Positions 41,033 to 50,280 of a DNA stretch of 50,312 bases are shown here, one piece after another. Every line of letters starts with the position of its first letter. The stretch's first letter is position 1. A model generated the notes under the pieces. It had not been told where the DNA came from. It did no database searches and saw only the letters and a program-made list of their open reading frames with translations. The position numbers were made by a program, and so were the translations under genes. Where the stretch lies: NCBI RefSeq assembly GCF_024211255.1, contig NZ_JAMLDY010000024.1:1-50312 (forward strand), written 5' to 3'. Source of the stretch: Sphingomonas liriopis (lineage in GTDB: Bacteria > Pseudomonadota > Alphaproteobacteria > Sphingomonadales > Sphingomonadaceae).

Positions 41033-41692
41033 TCAGCCGTCGCGGGCGCTGGCCCGCGCTTCGAGCAGGTCCCAGATCGCGCGGTGCTGCGCGAGCAGTT
41101 GCTGCGCGCCGAAGCTGACGGCACGTTCGGTCGCGGCGCTGGCGCCCAGCATCGCGACGCTCGCCGCGGTCTCGGCGGCCGGCGGGAAGGTGGAGGGGGT
41201 GGCTTCGATCCCGAACCGCGCCGCCGCGCGGTCGAGCAGCCGGCGGATCGTGCCCCAGTCGCGCACCAGCGCGGCGATCGCGCCGGTCGCGCAGCCGCGC
41301 CGTTCGGACTTGCCGAGCATCTCGAGCGCGTGGCGGCTGGTGGTCAGCGCGCTCTCCGTCTCCGCCTGTCCCGGGGTCGAGGGCAGCGGGCCGACCGCGG
41401 CGGCGAGGCGGGCGATATAGGCGCGCTCGCCGGCGAAGGCCTCGGCGATCGCGTCGAGCCAGTCGCACGCATCGGGCTGGACGCAATGCACACGCGCTTC
41501 GGCGGCGATGCCCGGATGGACGCCATGCACCGCGCACAAGGCGTGGATCGCATCCGACAGGTCGCGCTGCGACGCCGCCGGCGACAGCAGCCGGGCGAGG
41601 TGGCGATGCGTCGCGCTGCCGTCGGTATCGTCGAGCTGGGCGACCAGATCCCATGCGTTCGCGTGCCAGCCCGTCTGTGCCGTGTCCAACAT
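41033..41692 (-). CDS. Conserved sphingomonad protein (DUF6975-like), unknown function
   Basis: A 219-residue, mostly helical soluble protein. It has several cysteines (HALCAVHG, VHCVQPDACDW) and a long helix pair towards the end (AATERAVSFGAQQLLAQHRA). No signal peptide or catalytic motif is visible. I associate the composition and placement before a MoxR-type ATPase with a DUF6975-type protein, but this is from memory. Upstream, 180 bp separates it from the divergent dipeptidyl peptidase gene. Confidence 0.6.
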   Translation of the reverse strand: MLDTAQTGWHANAWDLVAQLDDTDGSATHRHLARLLSPAASQRDLSDAIHALCAVHGVHPGIAAEARVHCVQPDACDWLDAIAEAFAGERAYIARLAAAVGPLPSTPGQAETESALTTSRHALEMLGKSERRGCATGAIAALVRDWGTIRRLLDRAAARFGIEATPSTFPPAAETAASVAMLGASAATERAVSFGAQQLLAQHRAIWDLLEARASARDG

Positions 41693-41872
41693 ACCACCCC
41701 GAAAAGTACCGATGCCGCCCGCCTATCCGGTGCGACACGCGCCCTTGTCCGCTCTCGACATATACGAACCACGTAAAGACACGGTTGATGGGGCGGTAAC
41801 CCTGTCGCAATGGACCTTTACGCCGCCGGGCCGTGGCCTAAGAACGGCGACACGTGATTTTGGAGAAGGTGG

Positions 41873-44125
41873 ATGCGGGGATGGATCGTGGCCTTGGCGC
41901 TGGCATCGGCGGGAAGCATGGCGATGAGCGTTGAGGCGGGCGCGCAGGGCGTCGTGGCGGCGAAGGCCGGCGACCTGACGCTGGCGCGGGTGTTCGGCAG
42001 TCCCGATCTTTCGGGATCGCAGCCGCGCGGGCTGCGGCTGTCGCCGGACGGCAGCCTGCTCACCTTCCTGCGGCCGCGCGCCGACGAGAAGGAGCGTACC
42101 GATCTGTGGGCACGCGACACGCGTACCGGCGCCGAGCGGATGCTGGTCGACAGCAAGAAGGTCGGCAGCGGCGCCGAACTGACCGAGGCGGAGAAGATGC
42201 AGCGCGAGCGCGCGCGCATCGGGGGCGCGAAGGGCATCGTCGCCTACGATTTCGCCCCCGACGGCCGCTCGATCCTGGTGCCGCTCGACGGTGACCTGTA
42301 TCTCGCGACACTCGACGGCAGGGTGCGGCGGCTGACGCAGACGCCGGGCGGCGAGCTCAACCCGGTGGTGTCGCCGAAGGGCGGCTATGTCAGCTTCGTG
42401 CGCGACCAGAATTTGTTCGCGCAGCCGCTGACCGGCGGTGATGCCCGCGCCGTCACGCAGGGCGGCGGCGGCACGATCCATTTCGGCGAGGCTGAGTTCG
42501 TCGCGCAGGAGGAAATGGACCGCCGCACCGGATACTGGTGGTCGCCCGACGAGCGCTACATCGCGGTCGAGAAGTTCGACGAGGCGCCCGTCCACGTCTT
42601 CACCCGCGCGTCGATCGGCGCGGCGGGGACCAAGACCTACGAACAGCGCTATCCCGCCGCGGGGACGCCCAACGTTCTGGTCGAGCTGTACGTGATGCGC
42701 CCCGACGGGTCGGGGCAGGTGAAGGTCGACCTCGGCACCAATCCCGACATCTATCTTGCCCGCGTCGACTGGACGCCGGATGGCAAGACGCTGCTCGTCC
42801 AGCGCCAGAGCCGCGACCAGAAGACGCTCGACATGCTCCGCGTCGATCCGGAGACCGGCAAGGCGAGCGTGCTGTTCACCGAAAAGGCGGGCGCGAAGAG
42901 CTGGCTCAACCTCAGCGACGACTACAAGCCGATGAAGGACGGCAGCCTGATCTGGCGGTCCGAGCGCGACGGCTACGGCCATCTCTACCGCTGGACGCCG
43001 GGCGGCAAATGGACGCAGCTGACCAAGGGGCCGTGGGTGGTCACCGGACTGGTCGGCGTCGATGAGTCCAAGGGCCGGTTGTATCTCACCGGCCTGAAGG
43101 ACGACGTGCTCGAACAGCATCTGTACAGCGTCGATATCGCGCGGCCCAACGTGCTGACGCGGCTGACCGAGCTCGGCTGGACCAACGGCGCGACGATGGA
43201 CAAATCGGCGAGCCGCTTCATCGTCTCGCGCTCCAACCCGACCCAACCGACGCAGGTCTATATGGCCGATAGCGCGGGCAAAAGGATCGCCTGGATCAAC
43301 GAGAATGCGATTGTGGCGGGCCATCCCTACCAGCCGTTCCTCGCCAGCCACCAGCCGACCGAGTTCGGCACGATCAAGGCCGCCGACGGCACGACGCTGT
43401 ATTGGGAGATGATTACCCCGCCGCTGGTCGCGGGTAAGAAATATCCCGTGTTCTTCGAACATTACGGCGGCCCCGGCACCGGCCAGCAGGTGACGCGCGG
43501 CTGGCAGGGCGCGCTGCCGCAGTTCCTCGTCGATCAGGGCTGGATCTATTTCAAGATCGACAACCGCGGATCGTACAACCGCGGCAAGGCGTTCGAGGAC
43601 CAGATCTATCACGCGATGGGCACGGTCGAGGTCGAGGACCAGCTGGCCGGCGCCAGGTATCTGCAATCGCTGCCGTTCGTCGATGGCGGCAAGATCGCCA
43701 CCTATGGCTGGTCGTACGGCGGCTATATGTCGCTCAAGATGCTCGAGAAGACTCCCGGCGTTTACGCCGCCGCGGTATCCGGCGCGCCGGTGACCGACTG
43801 GCAGTTGTACGACACGCATTACACCGAGCGCTATCTCGGCGATCCGGCGAAGGACCCGAAGAGCTACGCTACATCGGCGGCGATCGAGGATGCCGACAAG
43901 ATCCGCGATCCGCTGCTGCTGATCCACGGCATGGCCGACGACAACGTCTTCCTCGACAATTCGACCAAGGTCGCCGCGCGCATGCAGGCGACCGCGACGC
44001 CGTTCGAGATGATGTTCTACCCCGGCTACACCCACCGCGTGGCGGGGCCGGTGGTGAGCCAGCATTTGTGGGGCACGATCCTGGAGTTCTTGGATCGCGC
44101 CGTGAAGAACAAGCCGGCGAAGTGA
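41873..44125 (+). CDS. Secreted S9 prolyl oligopeptidase (dipeptidyl peptidase IV type)
   Basis: A 750-residue exported serine peptidase. A signal peptide (first ~25 residues) precedes a DPP IV-type beta-propeller (about 45-480) that includes the glutamate-bearing AEFVAQEEMDRRTGYWW. The alpha/beta hydrolase domain follows, with Ser614 (YGWSYGGYMS), the acid in HGMADDNV (685-692) and the His in YPGYTHRV. It would release X-Pro dipeptides in the periplasm. GGAGAAGG lies about 6 bp before ATG 41873. It is one of five peptidase genes in the window. Confidence 0.93.
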   Translation: MRGWIVALALASAGSMAMSVEAGAQGVVAAKAGDLTLARVFGSPDLSGSQPRGLRLSPDGSLLTFLRPRADEKERTDLWARDTRTGAERMLVDSKKVGSGAELTEAEKMQRERARIGGAKGIVAYDFAPDGRSILVPLDGDLYLATLDGRVRRLTQTPGGELNPVVSPKGGYVSFVRDQNLFAQPLTGGDARAVTQGGGGTIHFGEAEFVAQEEMDRRTGYWWSPDERYIAVEKFDEAPVHVFTRASIGAAGTKTYEQRYPAAGTPNVLVELYVMRPDGSGQVKVDLGTNPDIYLARVDWTPDGKTLLVQRQSRDQKTLDMLRVDPETGKASVLFTEKAGAKSWLNLSDDYKPMKDGSLIWRSERDGYGHLYRWTPGGKWTQLTKGPWVVTGLVGVDESKGRLYLTGLKDDVLEQHLYSVDIARPNVLTRLTELGWTNGATMDKSASRFIVSRSNPTQPTQVYMADSAGKRIAWINENAIVAGHPYQPFLASHQPTEFGTIKAADGTTLYWEMITPPLVAGKKYPVFFEHYGGPGTGQQVTRGWQGALPQFLVDQGWIYFKIDNRGSYNRGKAFEDQIYHAMGTVEVEDQLAGARYLQSLPFVDGGKIATYGWSYGGYMSLKMLEKTPGVYAAAVSGAPVTDWQLYDTHYTERYLGDPAKDPKSYATSAAIEDADKIRDPLLLIHGMADDNVFLDNSTKVAARMQATATPFEMMFYPGYTHRVAGPVVSQHLWGTILEFLDRAVKNKPAK

Positions 44126-44130
44126 CGCGC

Positions 44131-44154
44131 GCGGCGGGGCTCCGGTCCCGCCGC
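44131..44154 (+). terminator. Candidate hairpin after the dipeptidyl peptidase gene
   Basis: GCGGCGGG (44131-44138) pairs with CCCGCCGC (44147-44154), 5 bp after the stop codon. There is no T-tract. Confidence 0.4.
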
Positions 44155-44242
44155 AAGCCCGGCTTTGCCGCAACAAACGAGAAGCTGTTGGACGCGCTGA
44201 CGCAACGCAACTAGGGGCGCCACCCTACGAGTGGAGGGTTTC

Positions 44243-45271
44243 ATGGGTTATCGGGTGGTGGTCGCGGGCGCGACGGGCAATGTCGGGCGCGAGATGGTCA
44301 ACATCCTCGCCGAGCGCGAATTCCCCGCCGACGAGATCGCCGTGCTGGCGTCGAGCCGCAGCCAGGGCGAGCAGATCGAATACGGCGACACCGGCAAGAT
44401 GCTCAAGGTGCAGAACATCGAGCATTTCGACCCCTCGGGGTGGGACATGGCGCTGTTCGCGATCGGCAGCGAGGCGACCAAGGTCTATGCGCCCAAGTTC
44501 GCCGCCGCGGGCTGCACGGTGATCGACAATTCGTCGCTCTATCGCATGGACCCCGACGTGCCGCTGATCGTGCCCGAGGTGAACGCTGCGGCGATCGACG
44601 GCTACAAGGCCAAGAACATCATCGCCAACCCCAATTGCTCGACCGCGCAGATGGTCGTGGCGCTGAAGCCGCTGCACAACGCCGCCAAGATCACGCGCGT
44701 GGTCGTCGCGACCTACCAGTCGGTGTCGGGCGCGGGCAAGGTCGGCATGGACGAATTGTTCGAACAGAGCCGCAACATCTTCGTCGGCGATCCCGCTGAA
44801 GCCAAGAAGTTCACCAAGCAGATCGCGTTCAACGTGATCCCGCACATCGACAGCTTCCTCGACGACGGATCGACCAAGGAAGAGTGGAAGATGGTGGTCG
44901 AGACCAAGAAGATCCTCGATCCCAAGATCAAGGTGACCGCGACCTGCGTCCGCGTCCCCGTCTTCGTCGGCCATTCCGAGGCGATCAATATCGAGTTCGA
45001 AAACGAGATCTCCGCCGAGGACGCCAAGCGCATCCTTCGCGAGGCGCCGGGCATCATGCTGATCGATAAGCATGAGGACGGCGGCTATATCACGCCGATC
45101 GAGGCTGCGGGCGACGACGCCACCTACATCAGCCGCGTGCGCGAGGACCCCACGGTGGAGAACGGCCTCAACCTATGGTGCGTCAGCGACAATCTGCGCA
45201 AGGGCGCCGCGCTGAACGCGGTACAGATCGCCGAACTGCTCGGCCGCCGGCACCTTCAGAAGGCGGGTTGA
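44243..45271 (+). CDS. asd: Aspartate-semialdehyde dehydrogenase
   Basis: A 342-residue enzyme that reduces aspartyl phosphate to aspartate semialdehyde, the branch point to lysine, methionine and threonine. The NADP loop is VAGATGNVGREM, the catalytic Cys132 is in NPNCSTAQM, and RVPVFVGHSEAI carries the substrate-binding Arg and catalytic His. Start: ATG 44243 has a GGAGG site 5 bp upstream; the GTG at 44231 overlaps that site and is unlikely. Length is normal. Confidence 0.95.
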   Translation: MGYRVVVAGATGNVGREMVNILAEREFPADEIAVLASSRSQGEQIEYGDTGKMLKVQNIEHFDPSGWDMALFAIGSEATKVYAPKFAAAGCTVIDNSSLYRMDPDVPLIVPEVNAAAIDGYKAKNIIANPNCSTAQMVVALKPLHNAAKITRVVVATYQSVSGAGKVGMDELFEQSRNIFVGDPAEAKKFTKQIAFNVIPHIDSFLDDGSTKEEWKMVVETKKILDPKIKVTATCVRVPVFVGHSEAINIEFENEISAEDAKRILREAPGIMLIDKHEDGGYITPIEAAGDDATYISRVREDPTVENGLNLWCVSDNLRKGAALNAVQIAELLGRRHLQKAG

Positions 45272-45314
45272 GCGGCTATTCCATTGGCATCGGCTTCCAT
45301 GATATAGGAGAGCG

Positions 45315-45596
45315 ATGCACGACGGTTTCAACACCCGGATCGACGCGATCGCCGCCGACGCATTGTACGAACGAGCGTCGGCGTTCGGTCATTCGATCGA
45401 AGAAGAGGTCGATGCGCTTCGTCGCGAGGCGCAGCCGTTGAGCATCGCCGACAAGGTGGCGTTGTCGGCCCGGCAACGGGCGATGGCACCGACCGACTGC
45501 CTGTCCGACGACAGCACGCTCATCATCCGCTGGTATCGCGACACGAACGGCGGGCGGGACACGGACGACGGCTGGATCGATGACCATCGTCGTTGA
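45315..45596 (+). CDS. FitA-like antitoxin
   Basis: A 93-residue protein whose middle (ADALYERASAFGHSIEEEVD, then ALRREAQ) resembles the second half of FitA-type ribbon-helix-helix antitoxins, which usually read R-A-x-x-H-G-R-S-x-E-E-E. The first strand is poorly matched. The acidic, Asp-rich C terminus could bind the toxin. It overlaps the PIN-domain gene by 17 bp, the usual antitoxin-toxin order. Confidence 0.75.
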   Translation: MHDGFNTRIDAIAADALYERASAFGHSIEEEVDALRREAQPLSIADKVALSARQRAMAPTDCLSDDSTLIIRWYRDTNGGRDTDDGWIDDHRR

Positions 45597-45999
45597 TGCC
45601 AGCGTTGCCATCAAGTTTTCGGTCGAGGAGCTTGGTTCGGCGGCGGCATTGGAACTGATCCGTTCCGAACCTGCGCTGGTCGCGCCCGACCTGATCCTGA
45701 CCGAAGCGGCCAACGCCTATTGGGCGATGGTGCGCACCAGCCGGTTGCTGATGGTCCATGCAGAGGCGAATCTCGAAGACCTGCCGCGCTACTTCAACCG
45801 CCTGTATCCGACCGGGACGCTCATCAAGGCGGCGCTGACGATCGCCTTCCAGCTTCGTCATCCTGTCTATGATTGCGTGTACGTCGCGCTCGCCGAAAAG
45901 CTCGGCTGCCGGTTAATGACGGCCGATCGTAAATTCCATGCGAAAGCCTGCGAACGCTATCCGGTCGATCTTCTGCCGTTCGAAACGGATGGCGCCTAA
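45580..45999 (+). CDS. PIN-domain toxin (VapC-type)
   Basis: A 139-residue predicted ribonuclease. It has IVVDASVAIKF at the start (first Asp), LILTEAANAYW (Glu), HPVYDCVYVALAE (Asp) and LMTADRKF (last Asp), the full PIN acidic set. It overlaps the antitoxin gene by 17 bp and converges on the YitT gene with a 4-bp overlap of the two ends. Confidence 0.9.
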   Translation: MTIVVDASVAIKFSVEELGSAAALELIRSEPALVAPDLILTEAANAYWAMVRTSRLLMVHAEANLEDLPRYFNRLYPTGTLIKAALTIAFQLRHPVYDCVYVALAEKLGCRLMTADRKFHAKACERYPVDLLPFETDGA

Positions 46000-46619
46000 T
46001 GCCCGATATACCGCCCCGGGCGGTGCCAGGCGATCAGGATCAGGCTCATCGCGGCGGCGCTGAGCGCGGACCAGGCGAGTTGGCGGGTGCTGACGACGGG
46101 GATCGCTGCGGCCAAAATGACGATGTCGATCGCGATCTGGCTGCGGCCCGCGTTCCAGCCGCGGGTGCGTTGCAGCCATAGAGTGATGACGCCCGTGCCG
46201 CCGACGCCGGCGTGATGGCGGGCGAGCGCGAGGATGCCCATGCCGATGACGGTGCCGCCGACCAGCGCGGCGAAGGCGGGATGGACGTGCTCGATATGAA
46301 TCGACGCCCGCGTCAGCGACGAGAAGAGCGCGATGCCGATGTTGACCAGCAGCGACTTCGCCGCGAACCGCGCGCCCATCACCTTGTGCGCGAAGGCGAA
46401 GAAGGGAATGTTGAGGAGCGTGAACAGCACCCCGACGGGCAGCGGCACGCGATAGGACAGGAGCAGCGCCAGACCGGCGACGCCGCCGGTGACCAGCCCC
46501 GCCGCCTTCAGGAAGGCGAGGCCCAGCACGATCAGGATGCAGCCGATCGCCAAAGCATAGGCATCCTCGGCGATGCTATGACGGCGGCCGGGGGGAGGGG
46601 ACGGATCGCGGGGCTGCAT
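45996..46619 (-). CDS. YitT-family membrane protein
   Basis: A 207-residue inner-membrane protein with five to six hydrophobic helices, for example AIGCILIVLGLAFLKAAGLV and GLALLLSYRVPLPVGVLFTL, and the family-typical GIALFSSLTRA and GTVIGMGILALARHHAGVGG. Typical YitT proteins of Bacillus have an extra C-terminal DUF2179 domain; this one ends after the membrane part. The transported or sensed compound is unknown. Confidence 0.82.
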   Translation of the reverse strand: MQPRDPSPPPGRRHSIAEDAYALAIGCILIVLGLAFLKAAGLVTGGVAGLALLLSYRVPLPVGVLFTLLNIPFFAFAHKVMGARFAAKSLLVNIGIALFSSLTRASIHIEHVHPAFAALVGGTVIGMGILALARHHAGVGGTGVITLWLQRTRGWNAGRSQIAIDIVILAAAIPVVSTRQLAWSALSAAAMSLILIAWHRPGRYIGH

Positions 46620-46721
46620 CGGACCTCATGGACAAGGGGTCAGGCGCCTCTCCCGGATCGACGGCCTTCTTGCGAGCCAATCGCGGCTATACAGCAGTCG
46701 TCCGCGAACGAAAGCCGCGGG

Positions 46722-46982
46722 TCATAGCCGCCGGTGCTTGCCGCCGTAATGCTGGCCGACATACTGACCGATCCGCGCCATCTCGCGCGCCGCGCCGCGC
46801 GTCGCCTCGGCGCAGCAGGGCAGGGGATCGCGTTCCGCCTGCGCAGCGCGCATCGCGACGCGGTCGGTCAGCTCCTCGATGTCGGCGCGGCTGAGCACGT
46901 TCTTCTCGCGCAGCAGGCACAACAGGCTCTGGAGGATGACCAGGCTTTCGTCGCCGGCTTGGGATTGCAGACCGTTGTCCAT
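46722..46982 (-). CDS. Small conserved-looking protein of unknown function
   Basis: An 86-residue, mostly helical protein (SLVILQSLLCLLREKNVLSR, then ADIEELTDRVAMRAAQAE) with a CC pair in the middle and a basic end. A good ribosome site (AGGAGAG) lies 5 bp before ATG 46982, which supports translation. No family is recognised. It is divergent from the GFA gene. Confidence 0.6.
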   Translation of the reverse strand: MDNGLQSQAGDESLVILQSLLCLLREKNVLSRADIEELTDRVAMRAAQAERDPLPCCAEATRGAAREMARIGQYVGQHYGGKHRRL

Positions 46983-47106
46983 CGTCGCTCTCCTTGTATT
47001 TTGAAAGGAGAGTATGCCTTTTTCGTCGGGTTGGAAAGGCCGTTCCGGGTAGCGGGGATGGCCGATCCTGCGTCATCGTGCGGACGATGGACTAACGGAG
47101 GATGCG

Positions 47107-47550
47107 ATGCGCGAGGCGACGGGCGGCTGCCAGTGCGGGCGGGTGCGCTACATGGTGCGGCTGGCGGATGACGACGCCTATCTGTGCCACTGCCGCATGT
47201 GCCAGCGCGCGACCGGGGGCGTGTCGATCGCCTTCACGCTGGTCGATACCGCGGCGGCGACGTGGACGGGCTGCGAGCCCGACCGCTACCGCTCGTCGCC
47301 GTTCGCGCAGCGGGGGTTCTGTTCGGCGTGCGGCACGCCGCTGACCTATGAATCCGACGGTCACGACAAGATGGACCTGACGATCGGCAGCTTCGACGAT
47401 GCCACGCCGTTCCGGCCGGTCGCGCATTCGGGCGTCGAAAGCTGGCACCCGCAATGGCTGGACACGCGCGATCTTCCGACCCAACGGACGGATCAGAACG
47501 AACGCATCGCCAACAGATGGATCGAGACCCTTGGCCACCTCCCCGATTGA
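47107..47550 (+). CDS. GFA-family zinc protein
   Basis: A 147-residue protein of the glutathione-dependent formaldehyde-activating/CENP-V fold. Zinc ligands are in GGCQCGRVRY, LCHCRMCQRATG and FCSACGTPL. Most family members have no proven formaldehyde role, and no Fdh gene is near, so the substrate is open. A GGAGG site lies 5 bp before ATG 47107. It overlaps the next gene by 20 bp if the TTG start is right. Confidence 0.9.
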   Translation: MREATGGCQCGRVRYMVRLADDDAYLCHCRMCQRATGGVSIAFTLVDTAAATWTGCEPDRYRSSPFAQRGFCSACGTPLTYESDGHDKMDLTIGSFDDATPFRPVAHSGVESWHPQWLDTRDLPTQRTDQNERIANRWIETLGHLPD

Positions 47551-48292
47551 ACCGCAGTTTTTCGAGAGCTTTGACGGCACGTGCCTAGCGTGGCGGGAGA
47601 TGGGGGAGGGCCGGCCGGTAGTCCTGATCCACGGCTATTTCTCGACAGCCGAGGTCAACTGGATCAAATACGGTCATGCCGCGAAGCTCGCGGAGCGCGG
47701 CTTTCGCGTCATCATGCCCGACCTGCGCGGTCATGGATCGAGCGACAAGCCGCACGACATCGCCGCCTATCCGCCCGACGCGCTGATGCGCGATGGGCTG
47801 GCTCTGGTCGAACACCTCGGGCTGACCGACTACGACCTCGGCGGCTATTCATTGGGCGGGCGCACGACGATGCGGATGCTCGCCAATGGTGCGGCGCCGC
47901 GACGGACGGTGCTGTCGGGGATGGGACTGGCCGGGATCGTCAGCACCGCGGGGCGGGGCGGCTATTTCCGCCATGTGCTGACCAACCTCGGCAGCTTCCC
48001 GCGCGGGTCGTCGGAATGGATGACCGAGGCGTTCCTGAAGACCACCGGCGGCGATCCGGTGGCGTTGCTCAACATCCTCGAAACCTTCGTCGATACGCCG
48101 CTCGACGTGATCGAGGCGATCGACGTGCCGGCGGTGGTCATCACGGGGGGCGAGGACGACGACAACGGATCGGGCGCCGAACTCGCCGATGCGCTGGGTC
48201 ATGCGATCTATCGCGAGATCCCCGGCAATCATATGAGCGCGGTGACGAAGCCTGAACTGGGGCAGGCGATCGCGGATTTCCTGAGCGCTTGA
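47531..48292 (+). CDS. Alpha/beta hydrolase
   Basis: A 253-residue cytosolic hydrolase. The oxyanion strand is VVLIHGYFST, the nucleophile elbow is LGGYSLGGRTT, the acid lies near VITGGEDDDNG and the His in IPGNHMSAV. It resembles esterases and haloperoxidase-like hydrolases; the substrate is unknown. No ATG opens the frame before the core; TTG 47531 gives MATSPIEPQFF and a short leader, so I chose it, though the start remains uncertain. It is translationally linked to the GFA gene. Confidence 0.85.
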   Translation: MATSPIEPQFFESFDGTCLAWREMGEGRPVVLIHGYFSTAEVNWIKYGHAAKLAERGFRVIMPDLRGHGSSDKPHDIAAYPPDALMRDGLALVEHLGLTDYDLGGYSLGGRTTMRMLANGAAPRRTVLSGMGLAGIVSTAGRGGYFRHVLTNLGSFPRGSSEWMTEAFLKTTGGDPVALLNILETFVDTPLDVIEAIDVPAVVITGGEDDDNGSGAELADALGHAIYREIPGNHMSAVTKPELGQAIADFLSA

Positions 48293-48354
48293 CCGGGGCG
48301 GGGTGACGCGCCCATCCTGACGGCAACATCATGATCGTCAGGGGTTTTCAGTCC

Positions 48355-50175
48355 ATGCGTCTCGTCTCCACCGCTGCGCTCGCCGCGGCGCTGTTCGCCA
48401 TGCCCGTTGCGGCGCAGACCGCGCCGGCCGCCGCGAAGCCCACCGCCGCCGAAGCCGCGGCCTATGTCGCCGCGGTCGAGAAGGAGGCCGCCGATCTGTC
48501 GGTGCCGGCGCAGCAGACGGCATGGGTCAACGCTACCTACATCACCGACGACACCGACGCGCTCGCCGCCAAGTCGGGTGCGGAGCTGACCGAGAAGGCG
48601 GTGCAATGGGCGAAGGGCGCGGCGCGCTTCAACGGCGTCGCCGGGGTGAGCGGTGACGTGCGCCGCAAGCTCGACCTGCTCAAGAACGGCGTCGGTCTGC
48701 CTGCGCCGACCACGCCGGGCGCAGCGACCGAGCTCGCTACGCTGACCACGCGCATGTCGTCCTCCTACGGCAAGGGCAAGGGCACGCTGGATGGCAAGCC
48801 GATCAACGGATCGGATATCGAGGCGGCGATGGGCACTACGCGTGATCCCGCGAAGCTGCAGGAGATGTGGGTCAGCTGGAACGACAATGTCGGCGCGCCG
48901 ATGCGCAAGGACTATACGCGGATGACCGCGATCTCGAACGCCGGCGCGAAGGAACTGGGCTTTACCGACGTCGGCGCGATGTGGCGATCGGGCTACGACA
49001 TGACGCCGCAGCAGTTCGAGGCGCTGACCGACCAGATCTGGAAGGAGGTCGAGCCGCTCTATCTGTCGCTGCACACCTATGTCCGCTGGAAACTGAACGA
49101 GAAATACGGCGATGCCGTGCAGCCCAAGACCGGGCCAATCCGCAGCGATCTGCTCGGCAATATGTGGGCGCAGGAATGGGGCAATATCTACGACGTGGTC
49201 GCGCCGAAGGGCGCGGGCGACGTCGGTTACGACACCGGCGAATTGCTCACGGCCAAGGGCTACGATCCGGTCAAGATGGTGAAGCAGGGCGAAGCCTTCT
49301 ATTCGTCGCTCGGCTTCGCGCCGTTGCCCGAGACGTTCTGGCAGCGTTCGCAAATCGTCAAGCCCGCCGACCGCGAGGTGATCTGCCACGCATCGGCATG
49401 GGATATCGACAATCTGGACGACATCCGCATCAAGATGTGCACCAAGGTGAACGGCGACGATTTCGTCACCATCCACCACGAACTCGGCCACAATTACTAT
49501 CAGCGCGCGTACAAGAACCAGCCGTATCTCTACAAGAACGGCGCCAACGATGGCTTCCACGAAGCGATCGGCGATACGATCGCGCTGTCGATCACGCCCG
49601 ACTATCTGGTGAAGATCGGCCTGCTACCTGCCGCGCAGGTGCCGAGCGCCGACAAGGATATCGGCCTGCTATTGCGCCAGGCGATGGACAAGGTCGCGTT
49701 CCTGCCGTTCGGGCTGCTGGTCGACAAATGGCGCTGGGGCGTGTTCTCGGGCAAGATCGGGTCGGGCGATTATCAGAAGGGTTGGGACGCGCTACGCCTG
49801 CAATATCAGGGGATCAAGCCGCCCGTCGCGCGCGACGAGACCAAGTTCGACGCGGGCGCCAAATATCACATCCCGGCGACGGTGCCGTACACGCGCTACT
49901 TCCTCGCGCGGGTGCTGCAGTTCCAGTTCTACAAGGCGGCGTGCGATCAGGCCGGGTGGAAGGGGCCGCTGCACCGCTGTTCGTTCTACGACAACAAGGC
50001 GGTCGGCGAGAAGCTGAATGCGATGCTGACGATGGGGCAGTCGAAGCCGTGGCCGGATGCGCTGCAGGTGATGACCGGCAGCCGCCAGATGTCGGGCAAG
50101 GCGCTGGTCGATTATTTCGCGCCGTTGAAGGCGTGGCTCGACCGGCAGAACAAGGGCAAGCCGACGGGGTGGTGA
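48355..50175 (+). CDS. Secreted M2-family dipeptidyl carboxypeptidase
   Basis: A 606-residue relative of angiotensin-converting enzyme. A signal peptide (MRLVSTAALAAALFAMPVAA) precedes an all-helical catalytic domain. Zinc ligands H375 and H379 with E376 are in HHELGHNYY and the third ligand is E403 (FHEAIGD), 24 residues after H379 as in ACE. It removes C-terminal dipeptides in the periplasm. The frame opens at ATG 48331, but ATG 48355 begins the signal peptide and has AGGGG about 11 bp upstream. Confidence 0.93.
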   Translation: MRLVSTAALAAALFAMPVAAQTAPAAAKPTAAEAAAYVAAVEKEAADLSVPAQQTAWVNATYITDDTDALAAKSGAELTEKAVQWAKGAARFNGVAGVSGDVRRKLDLLKNGVGLPAPTTPGAATELATLTTRMSSSYGKGKGTLDGKPINGSDIEAAMGTTRDPAKLQEMWVSWNDNVGAPMRKDYTRMTAISNAGAKELGFTDVGAMWRSGYDMTPQQFEALTDQIWKEVEPLYLSLHTYVRWKLNEKYGDAVQPKTGPIRSDLLGNMWAQEWGNIYDVVAPKGAGDVGYDTGELLTAKGYDPVKMVKQGEAFYSSLGFAPLPETFWQRSQIVKPADREVICHASAWDIDNLDDIRIKMCTKVNGDDFVTIHHELGHNYYQRAYKNQPYLYKNGANDGFHEAIGDTIALSITPDYLVKIGLLPAAQVPSADKDIGLLLRQAMDKVAFLPFGLLVDKWRWGVFSGKIGSGDYQKGWDALRLQYQGIKPPVARDETKFDAGAKYHIPATVPYTRYFLARVLQFQFYKAACDQAGWKGPLHRCSFYDNKAVGEKLNAMLTMGQSKPWPDALQVMTGSRQMSGKALVDYFAPLKAWLDRQNKGKPTGW

Positions 50176-50248
50176 GGGGTTAACCCTCCCCCGTTCGCCC
50201 TCGTCTTAGTGGAATGACGTAGAGTTGGTTTGCCGCGTAGGATGCGGA

Positions 50249-50280
50249 GCCGGGGTGGGGGTGGCCACCCCCACCCCGGC
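50249..50280. repeat. Perfect 32-bp palindrome
   Basis: Two 16-bp arms (50249-50264 GCCGGGGTGGGGGTGG and 50265-50280) are exact reverse complements with no spacer, about 75 bp after the M2 peptidase stop. It could form a cruciform or a transcript-end hairpin. The sequence from 50176 to the window end otherwise shows no gene. Confidence 0.75.

Noticed and set aside
41723..44176. 817-residue open frame antisense to the S9 peptidase
   Set aside because: Shadow frame; the plus strand has a complete catalytic triad and signal peptide.
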